Below, one piece after another: positions 25,195 through 35,032 of a stretch of DNA of 64,000 nt. Both the position numbers and the translations under genes were made by a program. The stretch lies in IMG/VR virus record IMGVR_UViG_3300027985_001318, positions 62,001 through 126,000 of that record. One strand, 5' to 3'. Origin of the DNA: a virus. The stretch's first letter is position 1, and every line of letters starts with the position of its first letter. The notes under the pieces are model-generated. The model had not been told where the DNA came from. It made no database searches and was given only the letters and a program-made list of their open reading frames with translations.

Positions 25195-26799
25195 ATGTTT
25201 GGCAATAATGACATGTACGGTGTGACGCTGGAGATAGAAGAGTTGCTGCTCTTCCAGACCGGCACCTACAACGACCAGTATCGTCACGACTACACCGTAA
25301 ATCAACAAGGTCACGGCAATATGCTGATGGCCGCTTCCGAACAACTGAACGAAGTTACACATGAAGGTAAAAACCTTAACCCTGTCACACTGGCGCAGTT
25401 AGGTACTAACATCATTGCGCCGCGCGCTCAAGTAACCCATAACGAGTTCGTCACTATCCCGTTTGGTTGGGGACAGGAACGTTTCTTGTTCATGATGAAA
25501 GTTCGCGCCCAGCAAGCTATGTCAAACATAGTTAACTACTATTACCTCACCGGCTACACGGACAACAACGAGATCAGTTTGGTTGGAAACATTTCCCCTA
25601 ATCTGAAATTCTACATCAACAACTCCGTTCGTGTCCGCGAAGTAATAAATGCTATCAATGGAGCAAACGTATCTACGCTCCAAGGCGTGCAACTTTCCCA
25701 GGTGTTGTTAGGTACCCACAACCCAGGCGTAAGTTCCATGGGTCCGGCAGCTAACAATGAGTTCCAAATGCTGCCGAGCACAATGGCTGAAATGGCTGGT
25801 ACTTTGGCTTGTTCTCAGCAAGGTATTGCCCAGCCGACAGGTCAGTACGGTGGAATGGGTGGAGTGCCGCCACAGTACAACGGTCCGGCCATGATCGAAA
25901 CAACCCCGATGTTCCATAACGGTGCGGTACTCCAGACCCGCGATAACAACATGCCGAACCGCTGGTTGTCTCGGTTCTTGACTGGTTTTAGCGTTGGTGT
26001 TGGTGACACTTACAACGATACCACTGACAGTAACATGTTCAGTGCTATGGCTGGGGCAATGGCGGAACCTTTGTTCCAAAACGATCAAGTTCTGGCCATG
26101 TTCAAGCGTCATACATCGTTCGGTGATCCAAATTCAGGCTTCATTAGCTGGGCCGAACTCTGTAACATGAGTCCTGGTTTGGATAATCGCACCAAGGTTA
26201 ACCGGGTTAGTAACCAAGATCTTCACTACCTGCAACAAGTGAACGGTAGTGAAGCCTGGCATGCCGCGACCCGCAATGCCTGGGCTGCTTCGCTGATCTC
26301 TCAGATCTTGCCGTCTATCATGGCTCCGCTGATGTTGATGCGGGTTACTTTCACGGTAACTAACATGGTTGTTGGCGGCGGGTTGCAGTTCCAAATCCAC
26401 AGTAACACCACAGACCCTTATGTGATTACTCCGAAGTCATTCATGTCTTCGAACGTCGATATCAGCGCGTATCTTCAACAATTCCAGGCTCGAGTGCTGG
26501 CCGAACTGATGCCCTCAGTTCTCCATAGCCCAGATTGGCCGGTAAGTATCGTTGTCGATGCTCAATTGACCAGAGACATAGTGATCAATTTGTCTGTGGG
26601 CGGTGAACCAACTGAGAAGTTCGTGTTCCCGACATTTGCCGACCATCGTCTGGCTCCGGTAATGACCAACAACTACGCCAACGTACAAAACATGTCAGCT
26701 GACCTGGTAACGTTGGCGAACCAAGTAATTTCAGCCCCGTTAGGGACTTCTTCAGTGAATATGGGAGGCTATAGTGGCACAAGTTTTGGAACTGTATAA
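25195..26799 (+). CDS. conserved protein in the nvRNAP cluster (534 aa)
   Basis: ATG with an AGGAGTAGAAA ribosome site. The protein has Gln/Asn/Met-rich, low-charge sequence, with several Gly/Pro-rich loops near 215-235 (GQYGGMGGVPPQYNGP). Its C-terminal half contains strands of structural-protein type. By gene order it would match phiKZ gp69, which is of unknown function. It overlaps the next gene by 26 bases. It is not one of the catalytic RNAP parts. Confidence 0.6.
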   Translation: MFGNNDMYGVTLEIEELLLFQTGTYNDQYRHDYTVNQQGHGNMLMAASEQLNEVTHEGKNLNPVTLAQLGTNIIAPRAQVTHNEFVTIPFGWGQERFLFMMKVRAQQAMSNIVNYYYLTGYTDNNEISLVGNISPNLKFYINNSVRVREVINAINGANVSTLQGVQLSQVLLGTHNPGVSSMGPAANNEFQMLPSTMAEMAGTLACSQQGIAQPTGQYGGMGGVPPQYNGPAMIETTPMFHNGAVLQTRDNNMPNRWLSRFLTGFSVGVGDTYNDTTDSNMFSAMAGAMAEPLFQNDQVLAMFKRHTSFGDPNSGFISWAELCNMSPGLDNRTKVNRVSNQDLHYLQQVNGSEAWHAATRNAWAASLISQILPSIMAPLMLMRVTFTVTNMVVGGGLQFQIHSNTTDPYVITPKSFMSSNVDISAYLQQFQARVLAELMPSVLHSPDWPVSIVVDAQLTRDIVINLSVGGEPTEKFVFPTFADHRLAPVMTNNYANVQNMSADLVTLANQVISAPLGTSSVNMGGYSGTSFGTV

Positions 26800-28273
26800 A
26801 GAGATCGCTGGTTTCATCGGCACCAAGTTCGATGAAAACGGCTCTTTGTCTCAATATTACGATGATGAAAAAATCGTCGTAACGGTAGGTGGGAAGGTTC
26901 TTAAACTTCCCACCAATGAGTTCCTCAAGAACCCTGACTGGGATAACAACATCGCCTTTCATCCGCTCTCCGAGCAAAGCTTCCGTGGCGAATCCGAAGT
27001 ACTCCAGCAACTGCGTAAGTTGCTGGTCTTCCGCTTCAACCACACGCTGACTCGTATGACCGAGCTACTGATCGAGCTGGCTGCCGATCCCAGTCAACAT
27101 CGTAAGTTGGGAGCTAAAGCTTCCAAGTACCTGTCTCTGGTACCCAAGGCCGACGCTAAGTCGGTCACTGACATGGGTAAAATCCTGGATAAGTTGGGAT
27201 CTAACAACCACCGCTGGCTGGTTGGGATGTATCTCAAACGTCCTGGTAAAATCGCTGATACGACGTACGGTCGAGTTGCCGTATTCCGCTATCCGATTCT
27301 GACAGACTACTCGGACTCCAAGCGGACCATCTTCGATGTACATCTGCGTGTCGACGACTACAAGGATTTCAAGAACTTCTTCAAATTCCTGCTGGGGATC
27401 CCTGAAGACGGTAACATCGAAGTCCATAACTTCGGTACCAATACCGAAACGGCCCCCTACCTCACAGCTGTATTGGGCGGTGGGCTGAAACTGGCCAAGC
27501 ACTTGAACGTACTGCTGAAACAGTTCCAGAAAGCCATTCCGGAATTCGAATCGCTGTTGTTCAATACTGACTGGGAAAACATGATCGACGAGTTCGAGCG
27601 TCTGTCAAGCGATATCATTCCTCTGGAAGGTAATCGCGGCGTTCCCAATCCTGACGCGCAGCCTGAACTGGATGAAGAACAAGTCTCCAATGAAGCTATT
27701 CCGAGCAAACGCAAAGCTGATCGCTCCCAGATGATGCGTTCCGGTCTCAGCGACAACATCCAATTGTCCCAACCACAACAACAGAGCCCAACTACGTGCT
27801 CTGTTCAACAACAAACTCAACAAGTACAACAGCCGGCCAAACAGCCCAGTTCTAGCGAAAGCATAAGCTGGGACGAGGCTATGAAGAACCGCCAACAACA
27901 GCAACAAATGGTTTACCAGCAGCCCATGATGGTCCAGCAACCTGGCATGATGATGATGCAGCAGCCGCAGCAGTTCTTTCAACAAAACCAGCCCAGCGGT
28001 TTTGCCAGACAGCAGCCGATGCAGCAGCCCATGATGATGCAGCAGCCCATGATGATGCAGCAGCCGCAGTTCTTTCAGCCTGGCATGATGATGCCGCAGC
28101 AGCAGCAGTTCTTTCAGCCTGGCATGCAACCTGGCATGATGATGCAGCAGCCGCAACAGAACCCCGTGATGTCGGCATTTGCTCAAGCTGGCGGGATGGG
28201 CCAAGCTATTCAACAACCGTTAAGTCAGTTCGGTTTCCAGATGGCTCCGACTACGTCATTTAGTGTTGTCTAA
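26774..28273 (+). CDS. nvRNAP-cluster protein with Gln/Met/Pro-rich disordered tail
   Basis: GTG start with a GGGAGG ribosome site, inside the end of the previous gene. Residues about 1-290 are a folded, charged domain. From about 330 to the end it is low-complexity: runs of Gln, MMMQQP and QFFQPGMM units rich in Met and Phe, with several near-repeats. By gene order it corresponds to phiKZ gp70, of unknown function. The tail is typical of proteins that phase-separate or bind multivalently; a nuclear-compartment role would be inference. Confidence 0.65.
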   Translation: MAQVLELYKEIAGFIGTKFDENGSLSQYYDDEKIVVTVGGKVLKLPTNEFLKNPDWDNNIAFHPLSEQSFRGESEVLQQLRKLLVFRFNHTLTRMTELLIELAADPSQHRKLGAKASKYLSLVPKADAKSVTDMGKILDKLGSNNHRWLVGMYLKRPGKIADTTYGRVAVFRYPILTDYSDSKRTIFDVHLRVDDYKDFKNFFKFLLGIPEDGNIEVHNFGTNTETAPYLTAVLGGGLKLAKHLNVLLKQFQKAIPEFESLLFNTDWENMIDEFERLSSDIIPLEGNRGVPNPDAQPELDEEQVSNEAIPSKRKADRSQMMRSGLSDNIQLSQPQQQSPTTCSVQQQTQQVQQPAKQPSSSESISWDEAMKNRQQQQQMVYQQPMMVQQPGMMMMQQPQQFFQQNQPSGFARQQPMQQPMMMQQPMMMQQPQFFQPGMMMPQQQQFFQPGMQPGMMMQQPQQNPVMSAFAQAGGMGQAIQQPLSQFGFQMAPTTSFSVV

Positions 28274-28287
28274 ATAACACGTGTTAT

Positions 28288-28317
28288 AAGGAGGGCGAAA
28301 GCCCTCCTTTATTTTTT
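28288..28317 (+). terminator. rho-independent terminator
   Basis: AAGGAGGGC-GAAA-GCCCTCCTT hairpin plus T-rich tail, preceded by the palindrome AACACGTGTT at 28276-28285. Confidence 0.85.
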
Positions 28318-28342
28318 AATGAAATCCAAAATTACGTGACAA

Positions 28343-28681
28343 TCAGATGTTATGGTAGGTTACGTGAGTTTTACGTATTTTTTCCAAAGTTTCAATCGAT
28401 GGTATTAAGATACTCTCAATTGAGGTATCGAACTGATTTGGAGAAACCATATCGTTAAGACGCATGATTACCCAAAAATAGGCTCTATTAATACTCCCCA
28501 ACGAATACAAGTAGCGATAAAAATCGCCACCAAAACGGTAAGCATCATTAGCTGCAACGACCATGCTTCTGGTTGTTTCATGACTGCGTAACCAATTAAG
28601 GTGACTTTCTAATACAGCCCTGAAGTCCTGGTCGTAGAACAAAGAATTACTTGTGGACGGTAATTTTTCTGCAATTTTCAT
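28343..28681 (-). CDS. putative baseplate wedge-like small protein (gp53-type)
   Basis: 112 residues on the reverse strand, divergent from the beta C-terminal gene. The arrangement FGGDFYRYLYSLGSINRAYFWVIMRLND is like the conserved tyrosine-to-WxIMxxN segment of T4 gp53-like baseplate proteins (YxxxLLxxxGxxxxxWWVIMxxN). The N-terminal ~40 residues are charged and helical. The ribosome site is weak. The identity is suggestive only. Confidence 0.4.
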   Translation of the reverse strand: MKIAEKLPSTSNSLFYDQDFRAVLESHLNWLRSHETTRSMVVAANDAYRFGGDFYRYLYSLGSINRAYFWVIMRLNDMVSPNQFDTSIESILIPSIETLEKIRKTHVTYHNI

Positions 28682-28702
28682 AAAAATACCAAAAAGATAT
28701 GG

Positions 28703-28716
28703 AACCTATATCATCT
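28703..28716 (+). promoter_or_regulatory. AACCTATATCATCT promoter box
   Basis: ACCTATATCA core, 28 bases before the ATG of the nvRNAP beta C-terminal gene. Confidence 0.55.
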
Positions 28717-28744
28717 ACAAGGTAAAGGTAACGGAGAATAAGAA

Positions 28745-30883
28745 ATGGCCGAAGTAGAAATACCAACGACTGAAATTAGAGGCAATGAACTCAGTGTTAG
28801 ACGACTGGGTTGCGCGATTAACCTAAACCCGTGGGTTGGTAACGTAAGCTCTTCCCGCTTGCATATGTTTGCTGGCCATCTAGGTCAGATGTTAGTTGTT
28901 AGTAATCCCAGCAGACCGAAGAATCTGACCGGGGTCGAGCGGGAATACGGAAAATATGTCTGGAATCATCGTTGCCGGCAGGAGATCCGGGTAGTGCGGA
29001 TCATACCGCGCTATGGGCTTTCTGGTAATGACATGGATTCTATTTCCCATAGCCCGTCAAAGCTACTCATTTACGAGGTTGCACGCACCAAAGAAATCGG
29101 GTGTATGGAAATTACCGATAGTATCCAAAAGCACCAATACTTCGGTTATTTCCTCAAACCGAAGCCTATTTTAAACACCCTGAATGTTGGCGATATTATT
29201 CCCGAAGACACCATACTGGCCGAGTCACCTAACGTGACCGATAGCGGCGATTGGCGTTATGGTAAGGAAATGAAAGTGATCTTCATGTCCTTGCCACAAG
29301 TAATAGAAGACGGTTTTGTCGGTTGTCGTGAGGACATGGCTCACTTTAAACATTGGCGGTTCTTTACCGTTGTAGGTTCTGCCGACGGCCTCTGGGTTCC
29401 GCTAAACCTCTACGGAACTATCGATAACTACAAACCATCTCCAGATATCGGCGAACCAATTCGCGAAGACGGTTTGATCTTTGCTTTGCGTAAATGGGAT
29501 CCGGATATGGCGTTCGTAAAACTGACGCCGAAAGCGCTGATGAAATTCGATCATGCTTTTGACAAAGGCATCTATGGTAAACCAGGTGCTGTAGTAACCA
29601 ACATGGATATTTGGTGGGGAGGTGAGAACCGCCACTGGCAAGATCGACTGCCGGTGGGTATGGAAAAGCAGTTCATGAAATACGAGCAACGTAATCGTTG
29701 GTACGCTAAGACGATTTACGACACGTACATGGACCTTAACCGTAAAGCCGGCGGAGAACTCAATGTAACACCTGAGTTCAATCGTTTGGTTTACGAATGC
29801 GAGATGCGCCTCAAGATCAATAAGCGACGCATCAACTATACCTACAAGCGGAGTAGCGTGGCTGATTGGCGGGTAGCTATTAGTTACGCGTATCTGCGCG
29901 AACCTACCATCGGTGATAAGTTCACTGGTCCTAATGGTGATAAGGGCGTAATTGTCGATCTTTGGCCAGCAGCCGATATGCCGGTCGATACTTTCGGTCA
30001 GCGAGCTAGTTTCATTCTTGATGGTGACTCCACCATCAAGCGTATGAATCCAGCCAGACTCTATACCCAGTACGTAAACGCCAGTACTTGGCACGTACAG
30101 CGTAAAGTGATCGAATTGATGTCACAGGGCATGTCTGTCGAAGCCTGGGAATGGCTAAAGAACTACTGGGAATTGGCTTACCCGGAACATTGGGTGCTGA
30201 TACAGAGTTTCATTGCTAAGTTTCAAAACCCGCAAGATGGTATAAACGTCTGCTTACAAGCAGCTTGCGAACTCGATGAGGAAAATGGTGAGTTTCTCTC
30301 CCATTACCTACCACCGGATTCGGAAGTAATTGGAATCGAGCAGATACGCCGTATCAAAAACAGCCCTTATCGGCCACCAGCAACTCCTGTAGTTTTCCGA
30401 GGACGATCTGGATTAATGCGACGTACCAAAAATCTCTTCATTATTGGCACCATCTACATGCTATTGCTCGAGAAAGTTGCTGACGATGCCTGGTCGTCTG
30501 TGTCTTCACCAAAGACTCAACATCTAGGAATCCCGGCAAAACAATCGAGGATCGATAAGCTCGGAGATCCAGGTAATAACACCCCGGTCAGAATACTTGG
30601 CGAGGACGAAGTTCGTCTATTCACTAATACCCTGTATAGCGATGAGCAAACCGGTGGGGAGGTTATGGCTGAATTGCTAGATATCACCAACAACCCGCAG
30701 TCTCATCGTTTCGCCATGCGAAGAATCATGACCGTAGATAACCCAGCTGTTATCGAAGACAACTTGGTAGATAGAGAACAGATAGCATTGGGTGGTAATC
30801 GCCCAGTCGGCTACTCCAAACACCTAGTTGGCTGTATGGGTGCCAAATTCACTCGTCATCGTTACACCATAAAGCGGAGGTAG
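28745..30883 (+). CDS. nvRNAP beta subunit C-terminal part (phiKZ gp71-73-like)
   Basis: 712 residues; the C-terminal half of the beta subunit of the non-virion RNA polymerase. It has the beta active-centre segment GDKFTGPNGDKGVI (about 390-403), like bacterial GDKxxxRHGNKGV, followed by DMPVDTFGQRASFILD and RMNPARLYTQY (about 433-442), the counterpart of MPS/RMNIGQ. The C-terminal end (KHLVGCMGAKFTRHRY) is basic. In phiKZ this gene is interrupted by an intron that carries gp72; here it is uninterrupted. It is followed at once by the beta' C-terminal gene, so the pair forms an operon. Confidence 0.9.
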   Translation: MAEVEIPTTEIRGNELSVRRLGCAINLNPWVGNVSSSRLHMFAGHLGQMLVVSNPSRPKNLTGVEREYGKYVWNHRCRQEIRVVRIIPRYGLSGNDMDSISHSPSKLLIYEVARTKEIGCMEITDSIQKHQYFGYFLKPKPILNTLNVGDIIPEDTILAESPNVTDSGDWRYGKEMKVIFMSLPQVIEDGFVGCREDMAHFKHWRFFTVVGSADGLWVPLNLYGTIDNYKPSPDIGEPIREDGLIFALRKWDPDMAFVKLTPKALMKFDHAFDKGIYGKPGAVVTNMDIWWGGENRHWQDRLPVGMEKQFMKYEQRNRWYAKTIYDTYMDLNRKAGGELNVTPEFNRLVYECEMRLKINKRRINYTYKRSSVADWRVAISYAYLREPTIGDKFTGPNGDKGVIVDLWPAADMPVDTFGQRASFILDGDSTIKRMNPARLYTQYVNASTWHVQRKVIELMSQGMSVEAWEWLKNYWELAYPEHWVLIQSFIAKFQNPQDGINVCLQAACELDEENGEFLSHYLPPDSEVIGIEQIRRIKNSPYRPPATPVVFRGRSGLMRRTKNLFIIGTIYMLLLEKVADDAWSSVSSPKTQHLGIPAKQSRIDKLGDPGNNTPVRILGEDEVRLFTNTLYSDEQTGGEVMAELLDITNNPQSHRFAMRRIMTVDNPAVIEDNLVDREQIALGGNRPVGYSKHLVGCMGAKFTRHRYTIKRR

Positions 30884-30890
30884 TTCGTTG

Positions 30891-32870
30891 ATGTTAAGAA
30901 TAAGAGCTCGAGACATCGTGAAGATGGAAAGCGACCAAGTATGGTCGCTTCCAGACTCCGTGATTGAGGTTGAGTTTGATGACGGTGTGTTGGAAACTAC
31001 CGGTAAGGCAACTAAACTGAGTTGGTATTTCTGGCCGTTCTTTCGGTTGGATGAAGAAGTGCCGATGTGCATGCACCACCATATCGGTCGTGGGCATTTC
31101 ACCAAAGATACCCAACTTAAGTTACTGGGACGCTGCCTGTTTGACGTATATCTTCATCGGATGCGTGTACATCAAGCAGCTCCAGTAAAACACATCGAGT
31201 TCTTCACGATGATGGCGATGGAGTCAATCAATCGACTCTATAACGAACTGACTTATCGATTGGAGGAATACGTTACCGGACTGTCGGCCGAGGATTATCT
31301 GGAAGTTATCGACAACCCGCGAATCAAAGCAAACAATGCCCAGATTCGTGCTAACTACGAATCTCTCGAAGCAGCCTACAAGGCTAACGAGAAGGTTCTT
31401 CGTGATGTGACCGAGTTCCCGAATAACCGATTAGCCCTGTTCGTAAGAACAGGGATTGGTTCCGTTGGGCAGGTTAACCAGAACATCACAGCTATCGGCT
31501 ACCGTACAGCTGCCAACTCTAAGATGTTCCCTTACCCGCTACTGGAAAACTTCGGTGAAGGCGTTAACAGCGCCTATGGTCATTTGACCGAGTCCCGTTC
31601 TGCATCGAAAGCAGTGCTTTACACCCACAGCCCTTTGCAGAAAACCCAGTACTACAACCGTGAAATGCAGTTGATGGCGTGTTCGGTAACGAACCTCCAT
31701 CATTTCACGGACTGTGGGACGAAACGTACCATCGATTATCCTATTCGACATAGCAAAGATCTTGCGGTGCTGGATGGTAAATGGATGGTAAAAGACGACA
31801 GCAAGTTAGAACTGATCAGGTCTGACAGCTACCATCTCATCGGGACCACTGTTAAGTATCGCAGCGTCATCCAATGCGAACATCCTGATCCAACTGGATG
31901 CTGTTCGGTTTGTTATGGTGAGATAGCCCACTCTGTTCCAGATCACACAAACATCGGGAATATTTCAGTGGTGGAGATTTGCGAACGTATCTCGCAGATC
32001 GTACTGTCGACCAAACACCTGGACCAAAATGCCAAACTGGAAGAATTCGAGTTCCAAGGCATTGAAACCAAGTACATGACTATCCATGGCGTTGATTCAA
32101 AGATCCGGATTAAACCCTGGGTTTGCGAACACAATCCCAAGCTACGTCTGTTCGCACAGTCTCTACCGAACCTCGCATTGCTCGGGTTGATGGATGATAT
32201 CAGCACCCTCGATCCAGATAGCATTGGTGAGTTAGTATCGGTAACCATAGTGCACGACATTCGTGACGGCACGACGGCTGTTCCGATCTCGGTAAGTATG
32301 GGTTCTCGCCGAGCAGTGATGACCCACGAGCTGATGCGTTACTTGCAAGCTGTCCCAGGTAAAATGATCTCCAAGACCGAGTATGAGATAGAACTTGCCG
32401 GCTGGGATCATAGCAAACCGTTACTGCAACTGCCAAATAAACATCGCAACATGTTGGAGTACAAAAACTCAGTTGAGAACTTTATCAAAGCTCACAACGA
32501 GTTTGGTAGACGGTTGAACAAACAACTCAGTGACCAGGACATCTCCGATGTTTTGTTGGAGTTCGTTGACATAGTTGGTGCTAAACTGACCATCAACATT
32601 GTTCATTTGGAAACTGCTTTGTATGGGACCATGATTCGCTGCTCGGAAACCGAGGACTATCGGTTACCGAAACCTAATACTCCACGAGAGTTTGGTAAGT
32701 ACGCAGATATCATGGCTCGACGTAGTTTGGCTCCGGCTATGGCATACCAAGGTCATCGCCGAGTGCTTTACGATATCGAGAGTTTCATGTCTACCGAAAG
32801 ACCAGCTACACCAATGGATGAGATCATGGCGGTCGGCATTGACGACAATGCTTTCCAGTATTGGGAATAA
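30891..32870 (+). CDS. nvRNAP beta' subunit C-terminal part (phiKZ gp74-like)
   Basis: 659 residues from ATG 30891; a TTG three bases earlier is possible. It holds the beta' segment R-S-V...C...GCCSVCYG (about 321-345), then a TNIGNISVVEICERISQIVLSTKHL segment that matches bacterial [26 protein letters not shown] in position (trigger-loop and bridge region). A long linker and a second conserved block near the C-terminus follow. It completes the beta' subunit with the NADFDGD protein (16051-18893). The ribosome site GGAGG lies in the end of the beta gene, and a shared hairpin terminator follows. Confidence 0.88.
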   Translation: MLRIRARDIVKMESDQVWSLPDSVIEVEFDDGVLETTGKATKLSWYFWPFFRLDEEVPMCMHHHIGRGHFTKDTQLKLLGRCLFDVYLHRMRVHQAAPVKHIEFFTMMAMESINRLYNELTYRLEEYVTGLSAEDYLEVIDNPRIKANNAQIRANYESLEAAYKANEKVLRDVTEFPNNRLALFVRTGIGSVGQVNQNITAIGYRTAANSKMFPYPLLENFGEGVNSAYGHLTESRSASKAVLYTHSPLQKTQYYNREMQLMACSVTNLHHFTDCGTKRTIDYPIRHSKDLAVLDGKWMVKDDSKLELIRSDSYHLIGTTVKYRSVIQCEHPDPTGCCSVCYGEIAHSVPDHTNIGNISVVEICERISQIVLSTKHLDQNAKLEEFEFQGIETKYMTIHGVDSKIRIKPWVCEHNPKLRLFAQSLPNLALLGLMDDISTLDPDSIGELVSVTIVHDIRDGTTAVPISVSMGSRRAVMTHELMRYLQAVPGKMISKTEYEIELAGWDHSKPLLQLPNKHRNMLEYKNSVENFIKAHNEFGRRLNKQLSDQDISDVLLEFVDIVGAKLTINIVHLETALYGTMIRCSETEDYRLPKPNTPREFGKYADIMARRSLAPAMAYQGHRRVLYDIESFMSTERPATPMDEIMAVGIDDNAFQYWE

Positions 32871-32872
32871 GG

Positions 32873-32898
32873 AAAAGGAGGGCTTTCGCCCTCCTTTT
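32873..32898 (+). terminator. rho-independent terminator
   Basis: AAAAGGAGGGC-TTTC-GCCCTCCTTTT hairpin after the nvRNAP beta/beta' operon. Confidence 0.85.
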
Positions 32899-32950
32899 AT
32901 TTTTATTTAGCGTGACCTTTTATGAGACGTAGCTTCATTTGAGGTGTGAT

Positions 32951-34456
32951 GTGAAAAAAGCACATATCGATATCTTCAGTCACAATTTTAGACTTTCTAA
33001 ATTTGATCGGGATTTCTATATCTTGATACTGGAGTTCTGTAGACCGTTAATGCAACTTGAAATGGGAGGTGGTGGGATCAAATGCGTTTTTGCTGCCTCT
33101 ACGGCGGCTAGAGATGAATTTCGCATCCATCGTAATCTCCTTGATAAGTTTTATAGCTTCATGGAATATCGGGGGATTAAGAAAGAACAATTTGAAATCA
33201 AAGAACACACACTACCGGAATTCATTCCGTTAGACCTGGCCATAAAGGAAGGACTTAAAGCCAGAGACTACCAAGAACCGATTATCGATTTCATTAATGA
33301 AAAAGATAAACCCATCCGAGTAATCACTATCCAAACAGGCCGTGGTAAAACTTTGATAGCGATTATGGGTATGGTTAGGTGGAATCAGCGCGTGCTAATC
33401 ACAGTGCCGGCTAAGTTTACCGATAAGTGGTATTCTGACGTAACTGACAACACGGATGCTACTGTAGAAGATATCCTTTACATTAAGAAAGCGAAGGACT
33501 TCTACGCTCTGCTCAGAAACGCTAAAGCTGGTTATGAAATCAAACAGAAAGTTATTATCATTAGCAATAGCTTGATGCAGATCTTCCTGAGCGATTTCGA
33601 AAAGAACCCATCGTTAACTATCGAGATGGCTTGCCATCCGGAAGAAATGTACGATGTATTGAAAATCGGTTATCGTATCATCGATGAAGTCCATACGCCG
33701 GCTCATTTGAACTTCAAGATAGATCTTTATACCAACCTGAGTAAGGCGGTGTACCTGACAGCCACTATGGACTCCAGGGAGCCATTCCTTACCAGAATGC
33801 GGCAGATAGCCTACCCTATTGACGATCGTTACCAGGGATTGGCTTATGACCAATACATCGAAGTACGTGCGTACGAGTATGCTCTAAGAGCTCCACGTAA
33901 GGCGAGATTCAAGAATCGCAAAGGGCATTACAATCACATCGTATACGAACAGTACCTGATGAAAAACAGGCAGATGTTGGATAGTTATCTTGCAATGATT
34001 ATCGACCTGCTAGCTGGGGAATTTTACAGCATCAGAGAAGCTGGACAGAAAGCGATAGTGTTTGCTGCGAGCGTGGAGTTCTGCGTCATTCTTAGCAATG
34101 CAATAAAAGCGAAATGGCCACATCTAGCTGTAGCTAAGTACGTCAGTGAAGACGACTACCAAGTTCTTCACAGTAACGATATCGTTGTCTCCACAGTGCT
34201 CTCAGCTGGTACTGGGGTCGATATCGAAGGTCTGACCTATAACCTAATGACTACCTCGGTGGATTCGCCACAGTCTAACGAGCAAACCATGGGTCGTTTG
34301 AGAAGACTTAAACGATGGCCTGACCATACCCCAGTTTTTGGTTACCTCTACACCGGAGACATACCAAAGCAGTTCAAGTATCACCAGAACAAGCTGGAGT
34401 TCTTTAAGGGCCGTGCAAAGCTACATCGTACAATGATGACTGGCGCAATCATCTAA
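32951..34456 (+). CDS. SF2 DNA/RNA helicase (phiKZ gp75 position)
   Basis: 501 residues from GTG 32951, chosen because GAGG lies six bases upstream; a TTG at 32939 is less likely. Motifs visible: Q-motif-like KARDYQEPII (about 103-112), Walker A QTGRGKTLIA (about 128-137), motif II IIDEVHTP (about 244-251), motif III TATMD (about 270-274), and motif VI SNEQTMGRLRR near 430-440. It is a UvsW/RecG-type superfamily 2 ATPase that translocates on nucleic acid. It follows the nvRNAP beta' gene, as in phiKZ (gp74-gp75). A GACCTTTTATGAG sequence about 35 bases upstream is a weak promoter candidate. Confidence 0.86.
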   Translation: MKKAHIDIFSHNFRLSKFDRDFYILILEFCRPLMQLEMGGGGIKCVFAASTAARDEFRIHRNLLDKFYSFMEYRGIKKEQFEIKEHTLPEFIPLDLAIKEGLKARDYQEPIIDFINEKDKPIRVITIQTGRGKTLIAIMGMVRWNQRVLITVPAKFTDKWYSDVTDNTDATVEDILYIKKAKDFYALLRNAKAGYEIKQKVIIISNSLMQIFLSDFEKNPSLTIEMACHPEEMYDVLKIGYRIIDEVHTPAHLNFKIDLYTNLSKAVYLTATMDSREPFLTRMRQIAYPIDDRYQGLAYDQYIEVRAYEYALRAPRKARFKNRKGHYNHIVYEQYLMKNRQMLDSYLAMIIDLLAGEFYSIREAGQKAIVFAASVEFCVILSNAIKAKWPHLAVAKYVSEDDYQVLHSNDIVVSTVLSAGTGVDIEGLTYNLMTTSVDSPQSNEQTMGRLRRLKRWPDHTPVFGYLYTGDIPKQFKYHQNKLEFFKGRAKLHRTMMTGAII

Positions 34457-34483
34457 AAAGAAAGGCTTCGGCCTTTCTTTTTT
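34456..34483 (+). terminator. rho-independent terminator of the helicase gene
   Basis: AAAAAGAAAGGC-TTCG-GCCTTTCTTTTTT hairpin overlapping the helicase stop region. Confidence 0.86.
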
Positions 34484-34541
34484 CAGTAAAAAACAAATAC
34501 AAAGGATTCGTTGGGAATAGATTTCTCTACAACGAATCTCA

Positions 34542-34555
34542 GACCTATATGACCT
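34542..34555 (+). promoter_or_regulatory. GACCTATATGACCT promoter box
   Basis: GACCTATAT core, here about 66 bases before the 34622 start rather than the usual 30. Two of the five bases after the core match the 6888 box, which continues TACCT. Confidence 0.5.
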
Positions 34556-34621
34556 AAGTGTGTTAAGTAATTAATTTTACTTTTCTTGTCCTCTACTACA
34601 TTTTTTAATAGGAGAAAGATT

Positions 34622-35032
34622 ATGAATTGGACTGTACACGGCGTTGTTACATTAAACGAAGAACACACGTCCCTCGCCGATGAAGTGTGTGAACATCTCC
34701 GTATCGGAGACAAAGCATACTTCATCGGCGAGCAGGACTCCTTCGGTCCAGTAACGCGTTTCTACTACTGTTCGGACTGTCATCTGGCAGAGCAAGAGCG
34801 TGAAGACGCTGAGCTAGTGTATTGTAACGACTGCGGTTGTGAAAAACCGCGGTCAGACGTCCTGGCTTGGCGTTGGTACGACTTCTACGCACCGCAGGGA
34901 GATGAACCTATCATGGTTTGTTCCGAGTGCCGAAAGAAGGCCAAACATCTTAATCGGGTGGCTAAAGATAAAGCCGATCGCGATTGGGAGTTGGGACTCG
35001 ACCAACCAGAGGAGGACGATTTTTATTACTGA
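34622..35032 (+). CDS. small zinc-finger-like protein
   Basis: 136 residues from ATG 34622, chosen because TAGGAGAAAG is directly upstream. Three CxxC pairs are present (CSDC about 45, CNDC-x-C about 65, CSEC about 96), so it probably binds one or two zinc ions. The C-terminus is acidic (PEEDDFYY). The function is unknown. It stands between two terminators as a single gene. Confidence 0.72.
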   Translation: MNWTVHGVVTLNEEHTSLADEVCEHLRIGDKAYFIGEQDSFGPVTRFYYCSDCHLAEQEREDAELVYCNDCGCEKPRSDVLAWRWYDFYAPQGDEPIMVCSECRKKAKHLNRVAKDKADRDWELGLDQPEEDDFYY

